From the NCBI GenBank assembly GCA_958510825.1, contig OY294046.1:12490486-12554485 (forward strand): a stretch of 64,000 nucleotides of DNA, written 5' to 3'. Of the stretch, positions 53,256 through 63,714 are shown one piece after another. The stretch's first letter is position 1. The number at the start of each line of letters is the position of its first letter. Origin of the DNA: Brachypterus glaber. Lineage: Eukaryota > Arthropoda > Insecta > Coleoptera > Kateretidae. The notes beneath the pieces were generated by a model. It saw nothing but the letters and a program-made list of their open reading frames with translations. It did no database searches and had not been told where the DNA came from. Made by a program: the position numbers and the translations under genes.

Positions 53256-56200
53256 CTAAAGAAAGTAGCTTTTTCATTAAATTTTAGTAAAATAAATAAA
53301 TAAATAGCTAATTAATTGTACTGGTAGTGAAAAAAATACTATATTTTCCAAGTGAGTGAAGATTTAACATTTTAGACCGCATCTTGCGGGCTTCGCGCTA
53401 GCGCGCTCATACCGCAATTAGACGCAGGTCAAAAATGTTAAACTTCTCTTACTTGGTAAATAATATACTATTATATGGATAAGTTTTACTACCAAATACT
53501 AAAATATATATTTCTTACCTATTAGTAAACCTCCAAACAAATATATGGGAATAATACAATTCACATCTATAAGCAAGCCAAACACCACATTTCCAAAAAT
53601 TGCACCCAATCTTCCCGATGTTGCTGTTAAGGTTAACCCTATGGCCCTAAAAAAATCATAATAATTACTAATTAAATAGCTAAACAGATACATATAATAT
53701 AATAATGTTTTTGGAATAGTATATTCTATAACTAGTATGGAATAGACAATATTCCGCGCGAGCGGAAAGTTTGTCATACTAGCCGGCAGACAAGTATGAC
53801 GGTCCCGCGAGAGCGGAATGACTATTCCATACGTGTTGTAGACTATACTTTTTCTTCGACTGCAAATATGAAACACTGCATGGCTTTAAACTACTTTAAA
53901 AACAATGTTTTTTTTTATGACTGGACATTGTAAATGCAACAAAACACATATTTTTAAATAAAGCAATTAATTTTATTTAATAATTTTATCAAATCAGTAC
54001 TTAAAAAAGATTTTTATTTAATTTTAGCACATATTTACAAATTATAATGCAAAAATTGAAGGTTATGGCAGATTGCTGTGACAGATAGCATGTTTAAATA
54101 TTTAACAATAGATGGAACAGTTTTAATTTTTTTAACTAAATTGATAAAAAACTGGTCAAATATTAAGAAAAACTAATAAACTTTATGTAATTTTAACGCA
54201 AAACTTTAAGTTGCAATAAATTATTCAATGTTTCATGGTAAAATATTTATATTTTTGCTAATTTTGCTACAGTTTTCTTTACCTTAATAAACAAGAGATG
54301 GCACTACATGTGCTCATTCTAACACTTGATACGGAATATTTATACCGTATCTAGAGCTAGCATGAACTCATTCTGTATGTGTATTTGCTTACATTCTAAA
54401 GCAGTCTTCGAAATTTTTTTTTATTCTTAAGAATGACAAGATCTTGTAGCACTCTGTCGCAAGCATTTCATTTTTAAAAGTTACTTTTCCTAAATAGTGC
54501 GGTAAAAAGTTAAAAAAAAATAAAATTAATAAAAAAATCAGCAAGTGGCTCATTTTCTAAACTTGTACTCGTGCGCTAAAAACGTATGTTATGAAACTAG
54601 TACTTTAATATACTATTTTATATTTTGCGACTCTTATAAGCTCATAATCACACGCATTTTGTGTGTTCTTATAGGCCCATAAGAGGTCTGTACTTTTTGG
54701 TCTTTTGGGTTGGCAACAGACCTGTCCTATCACTTGACGTTTTCCGTGCAAATGTCAATGTCGCTTTAAAGTTGAATTTTCTACAAAATTTTGTGTTTAG
54801 GTTATTTTTACCATGTTAAAATTGTGGCTTGGTTAATTGCAGTAAAAAAGAGAAGAGATGACTATAAAACATCATTTGTTCTTAGAATTTTAAACATGGT
54901 GTAAACTGTATTGCCAATCCAAAAACAAAAATCCCTAAATCAGTCATCAATTTAAATGTAAGTTTTTTTTAATTTTAGAGCAAATTAGAAAAAATTGTAT
55001 AAAACACTCGTTTCATAACACGTTTTTAGCGCACTAGTACTTTAGAAAACTCGCCCCAAGCGGCTCGTTTTCTAAACTTGTACTCTAAAAACGTATGTTA
55101 TGAAACTAGTACTTTAATATACTAATAATCTTACCGTAAATTTGTTGGAAATAAGTCTACTACAACACAAAATATCACTGCTTCCAAAATACTGGTAAGT
55201 GCTTCAAAAATACATGATAAAATTAATGTATGAAGTGCAGTTTCCACAAAATTTAATGCTATGGTGACTAAACCAGATACCGTTAGACTGCATACTAAAA
55301 CAAACAAAAATGCAAATTAATAACACAGGCCCACAAAAAAAAATAAAAGTGGTCTGTGCCATGGATAGGACCTCGGCGAAAATACATAGGAATATCATGG
55401 TTCTTCCTATGTATTTTCGGCCGCTGTAACCGAATCTAAACTTAGTTAAACCCCTACACGCCTGGACTTTTTCTCTACAGCCGCACTACGTTACCAAACG
55501 GGAAAAAGTGACCAAAATTATTTTATTGTGTATTTCAACTTTAAATGATCAGTAAGACATAAAAAATATTTTTTTATTTTTTAATGTTTTAATAATAATA
55601 AATTCTTCAATAGAAAATATGTATTAAAAAATTTATTAATTTAAAACTAAACTATTTTTAAAAAATGGTTTATTTCATGAAACAAATACGTAAGTTATAT
55701 TTTTAAACCAATTTTGAATGATATAAATAAAATTTTATATAAAATATCTTATAAAATCGTTTTTTTTTTAGCAAAAAAAAATAAAAAATGTTTAAAAAAT
55801 ATATAATATATCACATTAAAAAAATGTTCCCCCTTGCCTTCCATCCCCCTGTATCTACTGTGCCTCCCAAGGACATCAAATATATACCAACAATTTATTT
55901 GGGTTATGTTATTTACGTTTTCCAAATTTCAAATTGATATCTTAAGCCGTTCAAAAGTTAAGGCGGGCGGACTTTTGACACTGTAGAAAACCTGATTTGA
56001 TTCAAGGGCTAATCTGATTAGATCCAATCCGATTAAAACAGATCTGATTAAATATGATACTGGATCTGATCAGATTTTTTTAGATCTGTTCGTATCTGAC
56101 GTATGTAATTTGTATTTTTGTTGAGATCTAAAAGGATCTGATCGCAGATCTGGTTAGTTACAATCAAATCCAATTAGATCTGATACTTTTTTCGATTACG

Positions 56201-59200
56201 TAACATGGAGTCGAATTTTGTAGGTTATGTGGCACCCTGCTTGTTTTTTTTTGGGGAAAACAGATTCAAGATAGCCGAAATAGTGTAAAAGAGCGTATAC
56301 GCTTTAATTTTATCTATTTTAAATAATGGAAGCACAGATTTCTAGAGTATTCCAGTTAAAATTTTGTTTTCCAATATACAGGGGACTTACCTACCTTCTG
56401 CCGGGCCAAAATACAATTTAAATTGATAATTGTAATAATCAGAAGTATGTATTTAAAAAAAAAATAGTGGGGCCAGTGTGCATGAGATTCACACAAAAAC
56501 AGGTCCAACAACTTTTTTTTACAAAAGAAAACACCAAACAGGCGCAAAACCAACGTTAACGTGAACCAACGCACCACATTAAAAAAAAACCAAACCAACA
56601 AAAAACCAACCCAACTTTAACCTAAACCAACACCCCCAATTTAAAAAAAACACCAAACCAACAAAAAAACCTAACCAAGCCAACGTTAACGTAAACCAAC
56701 ACCCCCATTAAAAAAAAACACCAAACCAGCAAGAAACCAAACCAAACCAACATTAACGTAAACCAACTCACCCCATTAAAAAAAAACACCAAACCAACAT
56801 TAAAACTCTTAATTCAATCAGAAATTGTCTCATTTTAAGTTTTAAGAAGTATTTAATGACATGGAGTATACGCCTTTTATTCTAGCACGATAATTTTAAA
56901 TCTAGGGATTTTGGTTCGAAATGGGCGAGGCTTATTCTACCTAACGTTGCGTTTCGCTTTTTTCCCGGGAGGCAGGCTACAAACCACACTTTTTGGTTAT
57001 AACACCCAAAATACACATTCCCTGCTTTACGATAGAAACGAAAGTCCTGGGTCAGAAGATGAAAAATCAAGAGACACGCGACTCTCATTTTAAACAAAAA
57101 GTCATTAAAAAAATCTTTATAATCAAAGTTATTTTTTTTAAAGGAGAGTCAGAAAAATCAAAGGCTTCTTAATAAAACTTTATTAAATAATACATTGTCA
57201 TTAATTACAAATTATTATCATTAAAGCTTATCATAATGCTGCTTAGCGAAACAATACAAGGTATAATAACAAAACAATGCTATAAATCACTGTATGTGGA
57301 ATAAAAATGGTAAAATAATACTTTCAACGACAATAACTAATTGAAATATAAGATAAGATAGACATAATATCCCAATTGAGTTCAATGACATCCTTTTCTA
57401 GGATAAAGAAAATAAGCAAAACAATTGTCAAGATAAGCTTAAAATTATCCTTCAGAATATTCTCCCTATAAAAGTTTTTAATAAAATAACTTATTTTTCA
57501 TCAGTTGATAAAAGTTAAAGACTTTGCCGCAGGGTGATGACCTAGTTTTGAAAATACATGTTCTCAATTATAACCGTTACAGAAGTTCTGCCATATCTTA
57601 TTATGTAATAGGTATATATTTTCTTTTGCTCACTCTAATAGAACATAATTTGCTAGTTTGCCTATTCTATTTATTTTCAAGATGCTTTTCTAGACGAAAA
57701 GCCTTTTTTTCCATCGAAAACGCAGTTAGAACGATTTTTGTTTGTTAAATTATCTCATGGTTGTAACATTGATTAAGAACTAAGTCAATGGTTGTAAGAA
57801 AACAATTAGTTAAAACAATTAGTAAAAAAATTAGTTAAAAAATTTTGTTCTTCAAAATAAAAGGTTTTCTTTCATAAAAGCAATTAGTTTATTAGGGAAA
57901 GGAAAGAAAACAAATAAAACTTACCTAAAACGACTTTCTTTCCAAGCTTCTCCATAAAAAAGCTCAACGATACTGACACAGGAATACAACTTACACCTAT
58001 TATCAAAGTATCCATGAATACTCTATTTGCTATGGACGGATCACATGTGTCATCAAAAACTGCCGAACTTTGAGCCTGGAGATGCGATACTTGACAAACA
58101 CTTGCTGTGTTATTAGGAAAATTGGTTTCGTATTCGTTAAACCTTTCAAAGATTTCTGGAAACCACATAATTAGTGTATAGTAGCTAAAACAGATTAAAA
58201 ATGCATTAATGACATTAAATTAAATTCTTGTATTTTGGTAATATCAAAAATTCAACATAACCATGCAAAAACTGGTGGAATTTCCAGTGTGGTTCGTTTA
58301 TGTCCGATTTCTGCGAGAATCCACGTAGAAATTTCTCTAAATATATGAAAATGACAAGCAAATTAAAAGAAAGTATAGAAATTTCTATGAGAACCTAAAC
58401 GATTTATACGTTTTAATATGTTTCAACATCTTATTGCGAAAGTCGTAGAAACTTTCTTATAAAACTTGTGAGTTTTGAAGGTAAATATTTATTCTTAAAA
58501 TTTGAAGGATATTTTCTTAAAAATGCAGTGGGGTTTAAAAGAAATTTTCAAGTATTTGGTATTATTACTTAATTATATTATTTAAAGACAAATTACACAA
58601 GCTGCAGTGAAAACGTTGTTTAGATTCAAGGACTTATATGTATAGCAATCAAAAACTACGTGGCTTTTGGTTGTTGATTCTGATTCAAGAACTTAATGAG
58701 AAAAAATTGAAGTAATTTTGAGAATTACAAGTGCTGATCCAGCATACTAAAAACTATAAGAAGCAGTTCTTAGAATCCACAAAAATGGTATAGTATAGTA
58801 TACCCCCTTCTAAGACAAGTTGTCCTATCTGCATAAATTCACTTTTTGAGATAAGCACACCATTGTATTGCTAAAAGCCCCATGTGGCTACTAAAAAGAA
58901 ATGTTCTATCTAAAACCCAAATTCTAAAAATTAGCCTAAGTTGTTATATTTGATTTAAAATAAAGCAGAACCCAAGGCCATATTTATTTAAAAATGTTTT
59001 CAAAAAGTGCAAACAAAAACAATAAAACTGGCCTTTATATATCTAATTTGCAGATAGAATAACTTGTCTTAGCAGGGCAGTATAGTAATGTAATGAAATT
59101 TCTCGGTAATTTCTAATTTTTATATTGTAAAGATTACCTGGCCATCATTCCAAAATCAGCAAAACATGTAATACATAAATACGTAATATATGGTCTTGAG

Positions 59201-60526
59201 CATAATATTTTCATTAAAACGTATACTTTATACATTTTATCATGAATTTTTTGTGCAATTGATCTTTTCAAAAATTTCATATTATTATTATCCTCAAATT
59301 CTCCCTCTAAAGACAAGACCTAAAAAAAATAGATTATAGTAATATCACATTTTGTCTAATAATGATATTTAATGGATTTTAAGCAAGTATTTGATAACGT
59401 TTAATGCCCACTACACTGTAAAAAATAAGGTTTGTATTAGGAAGTAATATAAAAAATTAATTATAAAATTCGTATGATTTAAACCGAATTTTTACTGTTT
59501 TATAGGAAGCTTAACAGAATTCGGCAAAATTTTGCAATTTTCTTTTAAAATTCTGGCTAATTAAATTGTAGATAATGTTTTTTATCCAATACATAAGGAT
59601 AATAAGACAATTACCAAATTTATTTTAAATAGATAAACTCAATAATAACCCCCGCGTGGCTTTTACTTTATTGAGTGGATAATTATTTATTTTACCCACT
59701 CAACTGTCACTTGTCAAATTATTTTCTTGTAATTTTCTCATGGGCAATATCTTACTTTACCCACTAGTACCATAAATAAGTATTATAGTGTCGTGTTTGG
59801 ACTTTTTAGGCGTCCCTAATAAAACGATCCAACCACACTTCTTGCAACCTAATATCAACTTTTTTTTCTTAGCTGGATAACTAGAGCACGGGTCTTGGAA
59901 TTTTGAAACTTAGGTATATGATTTTAAAAATAATGGATTTAAAAAACAACTAACTTACTGGATAAGCATAAATTGATTGACCAGTGTTAAAAGTAAAAAT
60001 CTTCTGAAACACTAACTTGGCATTTTCATACTTTTTTTTAACAATCAAAAATTTTGGCGTTTTATTTCTCATGGGCAATATCTTACTTTACCCACTAGTA
60101 CCATAAATAACTATTATAGTGTCGTGTTTGGACTTTTTAGGCGTCCCTAATAAAACGATCCAACCACACTTCTTACAACCTAATATCAACTTTTTTTCTT
60201 AGCTGGATAACTAGAGCACGGGTCTTGGAATTTTGAAACTTAGGTATATGATTTTAAAAATAATGGGTATAAAAAACAACTTACTGGATAAGCATAAATT
60301 GATTGTCCAGTGTTAAAAGTAAAAATCTTCTGAAACACTAACTTGGCATTTTCATACTTTTTTTTAACAATCAAAAATTTTGGCGTTTCTGGTAAAAAGT
60401 ATAGCATAATCACACTAACTAAGCTAGGTAGACTGCAAACCATTACAAAAATCCTCCATGGACTGAAATCTCCATATTTTTGAAACTTTTTTATCACGGT
60501 ATTGTTTAATAAGGCCCACGCTACAC
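53119..60526 (-). CDS. Gene B: SV2-like transporter paralogue (six exons, span)
   Basis: Whole-gene entry; exons 60285..60526, 59138..59319, 57925..58184, 55135..55294, 53519..53646 and 53119..53255 are listed separately. Their phases fit at all five junctions and give about 370 residues from the end of TM5 to a stop codon. It carries the same landmarks as gene A: LPETPKFL after TM6, FMEKLGKKVVL between TM8 and TM9, VVVDLFPTNLR at TM10. The TM1-TM4 exons were not recognised between 60527 and 64000 and are probably outside. A and B lie head to tail on the same strand, so they are likely a tandem duplicate pair. Function: membrane carrier of unknown substrate. Confidence 0.83.
53333..53473. mobile_element. 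141-bp MITE inside the last intron of gene B
   Basis: Arms TACTATATTTTCCAAGTGAG / CTTACTTGGTAAATAATATA and ACATTTTAGACC / GGTCAAAAATGT pair around a GC-rich loop containing GCGCTAGCGCGC. Confidence 0.8.
53519..53646 (-). CDS. Gene B exon: TM11-TM12
   Basis: 128 nt (acceptor TTTTTTTAG, donor GTAAGA). Completes Arg, then AIGLTLTATSGRLGAIFGNV and VFGLLIDVNCIIPIYLFGGL. 'R..g..lt....R.ga..gN..fg.li' is the TM11 motif; the gene A exon has the same length up to its donor-like site. Repeat copy 3 begins 69 bp upstream of the acceptor. Confidence 0.87.
53716..54406. repeat. 707-bp hairpin repeat family, copy 3
   Basis: Same ends as copies 1 and 2, about 16 bp shorter through small losses near the right end (the TTTGAAAAGTG block is missing). 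The large hairpin at 53735-53835 is intact. Confidence 0.85.
54546..55125. mobile_element. Inverted-repeat element plus partial direct copy
   Basis: GCTCATTTTCTAAACTTGTA...GCGCTAAAAACGTATGTTAT at the left is answered by ATAACACGTTTTTAGCGCAC...AGTACTTTAGAAAACTCGCC at 55015-55055, and a third, direct copy follows at 55062-55123. It ends 10 bp from the donor side of the TM9-10 exon of gene B. Confidence 0.7.
55135..55294 (-). CDS. Gene B exon: TM9-TM10
   Basis: 160 nt (acceptor TGTTTTAG, donor GTAAGA). Reads CSLTVSGLVTIALNFVETAL, HTLILSCIFEALTSILEAVI and FCVVVDLFPTNLR. Same length and phases as gene A's exon at 12017. Confidence 0.88.
55560..55985. repeat. Decayed relative of the CAGTGCGGTCC element
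   Basis: CCGTTCAAAAGTTAAGGCGGGCGGACTTTTGACACTGTA-type end at 55945-55985 (shown in outline), an ATTGATATCTTAAG block and a run of C-rich phrases match the right half of that family. Confidence 0.45.
55988..56195. repeat. Cluster of degenerate AGATCTGAT motifs
   Basis: About fifteen occurrences of (A)GATC(T/C)GAT or its complement in 200 bp, in both orientations and irregular spacing. Confidence 0.7.
56500..56800. repeat. Tandem array of ~68-bp units
   Basis: Four units of AACCAACGTTAACGTAAACC, AACACCCCCATT, an A-run and ACACCAAACCAAC. The motif recalls, inverted, the GGTTTAAGTTAACGTTGG block at 14465 and 34890. Confidence 0.8.
56810..57920. other. Gene B intron, no further exon recognised
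   Basis: Short overlapping frames at 56882-57097 on both strands are not supported by splice sites or family motifs. Confidence 0.45.
57925..58184 (-). CDS. Gene B exon: TM7 end, loop, TM8
   Basis: 260 nt (acceptor CTGTTTTAG, donor GTAAGT). First base completes Ser; then YYTLIMWFPEIFERFNEYET, a loop with NNTASVCQVSHLQAQSSAV and DDTCDPSIANRVFMDTLI, IGVSCIPVSVSLSFFMEKLG and KKVVL. It equals two exons of gene A (15991 and 13796) joined, so one intron was gained in A or lost in B. Confidence 0.88.
59138..59319 (-). CDS. Gene B exon: central loop and TM7
   Basis: 182 nt (acceptor ATTTTTTTTAG, donor GTAATC), phase 0. Encodes VLSLEGEFEDNNNMKFLKRS, IAQKIHDKMYKVYVLMKILC and SRPYITYLCITCFADFGMMA. Same length and phases as gene A's exon at 21279. 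Confidence 0.87.
59637..59770. repeat. Inverted copy of the 39300-39440 repeat
   Basis: TAACCCCCGCGTGGCTTTTA, TCAACTGTCACTTGTCAAAT and GGGCAATATCTTACTTTACC are the complement of 39200-39440. Confidence 0.75.
59737..60388. repeat. ~326-bp tandem duplication copying half an exon
   Basis: 59737-60062 and 60068-60388 are head-to-tail copies, about 95 percent identical. The right (upstream in the gene) copy includes the last ~100 bases of the TM6 exon and its GTAAGT donor; the left copy repeats the same exon part and donor in the intron. Differences include an extra TAAC beside the second donor and a one-base T-run change. Confidence 0.93.
59959..60062 (-). pseudogene. Duplicated partial TM6 exon of gene B
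   Basis: Keeps TPKFLIVKKKYENAKLVFQK-equivalent reading from the Thr-Pro-Lys-Phe point on, ending with the same TATCCA|GTAAGT donor. There is no good acceptor at its 5' side (only ATGAG), so it should normally be skipped. Confidence 0.75.
60285..60526 (-). CDS. Gene B exon: end of TM5, TM6, PETPKFL
   Basis: 242 nt (acceptor TTTTCTTCTAG, donor GTAAGT). Completes Gly and reads VAWALLNNTVIKKFQKYGDF, SPWRIFVMVCSLPSLVSVI, MLYFLPETPKFLIVKKKYEN and AKLVFQKIFTFNTGQSIYAY-P. 'PWRIFv..cslPs' and 'LPEtPKFL' place it firmly in the SV2-like family. The open frame continues upstream to 60671, but that part lacks family features and is taken as intron. Confidence 0.88.
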
Positions 60527-60529
60527 CTA

Positions 60530-60885
60530 GAAGAAAATTAATCAAATTAATGATAAGATAAGGAAAGGATGGAATTTTTGTTACATGTATATTGTGAACA
60601 CTGAAAAAGAAGTTCATTGTAGACTGAAGACTGAAGAGGCACTTCCATAAAAAATTTATGAATGGGCCCAAACTGACATCAACCTACTCTGCACAAAAAA
60701 TAAATCAATGATTTGCAAATTATTTAACAATGAGGACCTTAGGTCATTTTGGTGAGGCCTAAGTAAAAAATACGCGTAATTTCATTTAAAACGTTGTCTC
60801 AATACATTTGATACCCTGTGTGTTGAGATATTCAAATTTAAAAATTGTTCCATAAAATTATGAGCACGCGTTATTTTCAATAGTT
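60530..60885. other. Upstream of the first gene B exon seen
   Basis: An acceptor-like TTTTTTGTGCAG near 60692 and a GPF tripeptide at about 60665 resemble the start of gene A's TM4 exon, but the following residues do not fit TM4-TM5. No exon called. Confidence 0.35.
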
Positions 60886-60887
60886 GG

Positions 60888-61172
60888 TACGAGCTAGAAA
60901 AACATTTTTCTTCAAGCGTACTAAAATGTTCATATTTTATAACTGAACACACTAGTTAGAAGTGATCTATTTTTTTACAGTAAAATAAATGAGTTCATTG
61001 TTGTACGCCGTAAAAAAAGTTAGTTAGCAAAACCACCTATTTTTATAGGTATTTTACACTATATTAGACAGTTATAACACAATATATACACACCTACAAA
61101 TCTCTCCGAAATTGCAAATGCTACATTAGACAAGTTACCATCCAAATCGCGAAAAGTGTTTTATTGGCCTAT
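60888..61172. repeat. Dispersed repeat, inverted relative of 28245-28605
   Basis: See the entry at 28245; TTCTTCAAGCGTACTAAAAT and CTCCGAAATTGCAAATGCTA are the shared complements. Confidence 0.75.
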
Positions 61173-61266
61173 TTTAATAAAAAAAAACATACTTTATTAC
61201 TGAATAAATTAAATTCAAAAAATAATATTTAAAAAAAAATATATATATAGGATGCTTGAAGAAAAA

Positions 61267-61402
61267 ATAGTATGTTTCACTCAGAGGAAACGTGTTTTTT
61301 TTACTCGTCTGTAGTTTCTGGACTCCGTTTCGCGTCGTCCGTAAATTCTACAGACTGGTAAAAAAAATCTTCACTTTTCCTCTTAGTAAAACAATATACT
61401 AC
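61267..61402. mobile_element. 136-bp MITE, TAGTATGTTTCACT ends
   Basis: TAGTATGTTTCACTCAGAGG and CCTCTTAGTAAAACAATATACTA-type end pair; inner TCGTCTGTAG / CTACAGACTGG pair. Confidence 0.7.
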
Positions 61403-61409
61403 CTGAAAA

Positions 61410-61890
61410 CGAGAACAAAAATAATCACTCCTATCTGATTTCCTAATTTTAAAGATAGAATTTTGAATTTAAATATCTCAATAAAACTCATAGTTTATTT
61501 GAGGCGTTTAACATTTATATTATTATTTATTTGAGGTGTTTCTGATAAGAACTTTTTAATTTATTTTCTTTTTTAGACTTTAATTAACTTAAATTTCTAG
61601 GCTCACAAAGCATCAGAGATAAAGTGTGTGACACTATTTTAAATGAAATTTGTTTAATTTAATTTAATTTTAATATTTGTTACTAGGCTGAATTAAAATG
61701 TCACGTACTTAGGTAATATCAATAAAAGTTACATTAATTTTGAGCCTGAAAGTTTTTTTATTTTATATTTTTACTATGGCAATGCAATTTATTATAATAA
61801 TGTTAAAGTTATTTAATTAATGACATTTCATTGTTATAATGAATTTATTCATGAATGCAACGAATCTTAATAATCAATAAGTATAAAAGT
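61410..61890. other. AT-rich stretch, nothing recognised
   Basis: No exon of the missing N-terminal half of gene B was found here, and no transposon ends. Confidence 0.45.
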
Positions 61891-61894
61891 AATA

Positions 61895-62597
61895 CAGAGC
61901 GGTCCAAAAGTCACCCCCCCCCCTCTTAACTTTTGAACCAGTTGAGATATCGACTTCAAATTTGGAACTTTTAAATAAGACAACTTAAACTATCTTTTAG
62001 CATATATTTAATACTTTCAGCTTTTAATATGTGGGCAGGGGGGCACATTTTTTTAAATGAAAAGGGGGGTCGTGTAATAATGATTTTAAAGCTTATAAAA
62101 TTTTCCATTTAACTCCATATTTTTAAATTAAAAAAAAAATATATTTTGGGTTTAAAATAGGGTTGAAAATGGCTATTAATGTCAAAATTCCTCTAAAAAA
62201 AACAAATAATTTTTTAATGTTAATTATACTTTTAAACTAATTTTAGTTGCCATAAATAAAAATTTATAAAAAAAAAACTTAAAAAAATCGAATGTTTTAG
62301 CACAAAAAATTGAAAAATCAAAACCTTAAAAAACATTTTTAAAAAATTTAAAAATGTTAGTTTAAATAGAAAATTTTATAAGCTTTAAAATGATGTATCA
62401 CACGACCCCCCTTTCCATTTAAAAAAATGTCCCCCCATGCCCCCTTGCCCACATTTTAAGATCTGAAAATATCAAATATATGCTAAAAGATAGTTTAAGT
62501 TGTCTTATTTAAGAGTTCTAAATTTGAAGTCGATATCTCAACTCGTTTGGACTTAAAGTTTAAAGGGGGGGGGGGGGGTGACTTTTGGACCGCACTG
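61895..62597. mobile_element. CAGTGCGGTCC element, second full copy
   Basis: Begins CAGAGCGGTCCAAAAGTCAC, ends GTGACTTTTGGACCGCACTG, TA on both sides, 703 bp. It is in the opposite orientation to the 5656 copy (left end CAGAGCGG here corresponds to that copy's right end CGCTCTG). Confidence 0.87.
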
Positions 62598-62819
62598 TAT
62601 AAAATTCATCACTGGCTCAAAATTATTTAAATCCATTTTTCGATGTACGTTCTTCATAAAAATAACCTAAGGTCCCTATTAAACAACCCTAGATATCAAT
62701 GTGGAATAACGTTTAAAAATAAGTTGGTTTATTCAAAGTTTGAATTTTAAACCTAACATATTTTTATTGCATTATCAGGTTTAATTGTCACAATAAAAAT
62801 TAGATTTACATTAGGTAAT

Positions 62820-63510
62820 ACCCCAGTAAAGAGTGCCAGTCAGAGCACTGGGTCATTGATGGCTACGGCGATAACTGGGCCAGTGCTGGTTCATTACCGG
62901 CAAGCCGACATTGGCTCCTGAGCGGCAATTTGACGGGTCAACGCTAGTTGATTATCGGCAAGATGACAAGAGATATTAGGCGGCAAAATGACAATGAGCC
63001 ATTAACGCTGGCGAAATCGATATTGGATCATTAAATCATTCAATTTGAATGTTAGGCGGATAAATGACAATGGCCCATTGTTGGTTAGGGGCCAAAGTTA
63101 AAATACGCAGCGTTACGTATTTTTTTCTAATTAATGGGTTTTTGTTAAACGCGTGAAAATAAAAGGCTGAAAAGTGTAACTTCAAAGTAAATATTTAGTG
63201 GTACCTAAAATTTTGGTCAGGAAATTCCAGTGCCTACATCGTTCTTATGTTTACGTTTACGTTGACAATGTAGATATTCCTTAACGTACCTACCAATAAT
63301 ATGTATCTAAAGTTAAGGCAGTGGTGTAGCATGTGTGTTTCAGTACTGTTCTGCAGTTCTGGATCACCATGGCGATAACCACTCCAGTGGCGGCAAAGTT
63401 CCTGGCCGAACGCTGTTTGCTGACTGAACATATACGCGCTGGGCCACTGTTGTAAACCAGTGATGGTCCAGACCGGCAACCGTGTGCATAGCCAATAATG
63501 GCCCATTAGA
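62820..63510. repeat. GC-richer element with ATGGCCCATT-type repeats
   Basis: 62820-63090 and 63355-63510 are richer in G+C than their surroundings and repeat 'AATGGCCCATTA', 'GGCGATAACTGGGCCAGTG' and their complements in both orientations. Likely the two subterminal regions of one non-autonomous DNA element, similar in style to 7333-8730. The 90-codon minus frame here is a by-product. Confidence 0.5.
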
Positions 63511-63714
63511 TAAAGTTTACAGGGCTATTATCAACATGTAATATTTTTAATTAAATTTTGATAGAGCTGTTACAAATCTCATGGCACTACAGCCTTGCGT
63601 ATTAACATCTCCGCCCTGCCCAATATTATAAACCTTATTTTTATCAAAATTAATTGTCGAAAGCACTAAGTTTAAATAAAAAGAATGCTTTTAAGATAGC
63701 AGGGTAAAGTATAC

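Noticed and set aside
60527..60671. Upstream extension of gene B's TM5-6 exon (GPFINFLWKCLF...)
   Set aside because: Lacks the conserved post-TM4 'yLsEf' region, and a strong TTTTCTTCTAG acceptor at 60527 with correct family alignment makes it intron.
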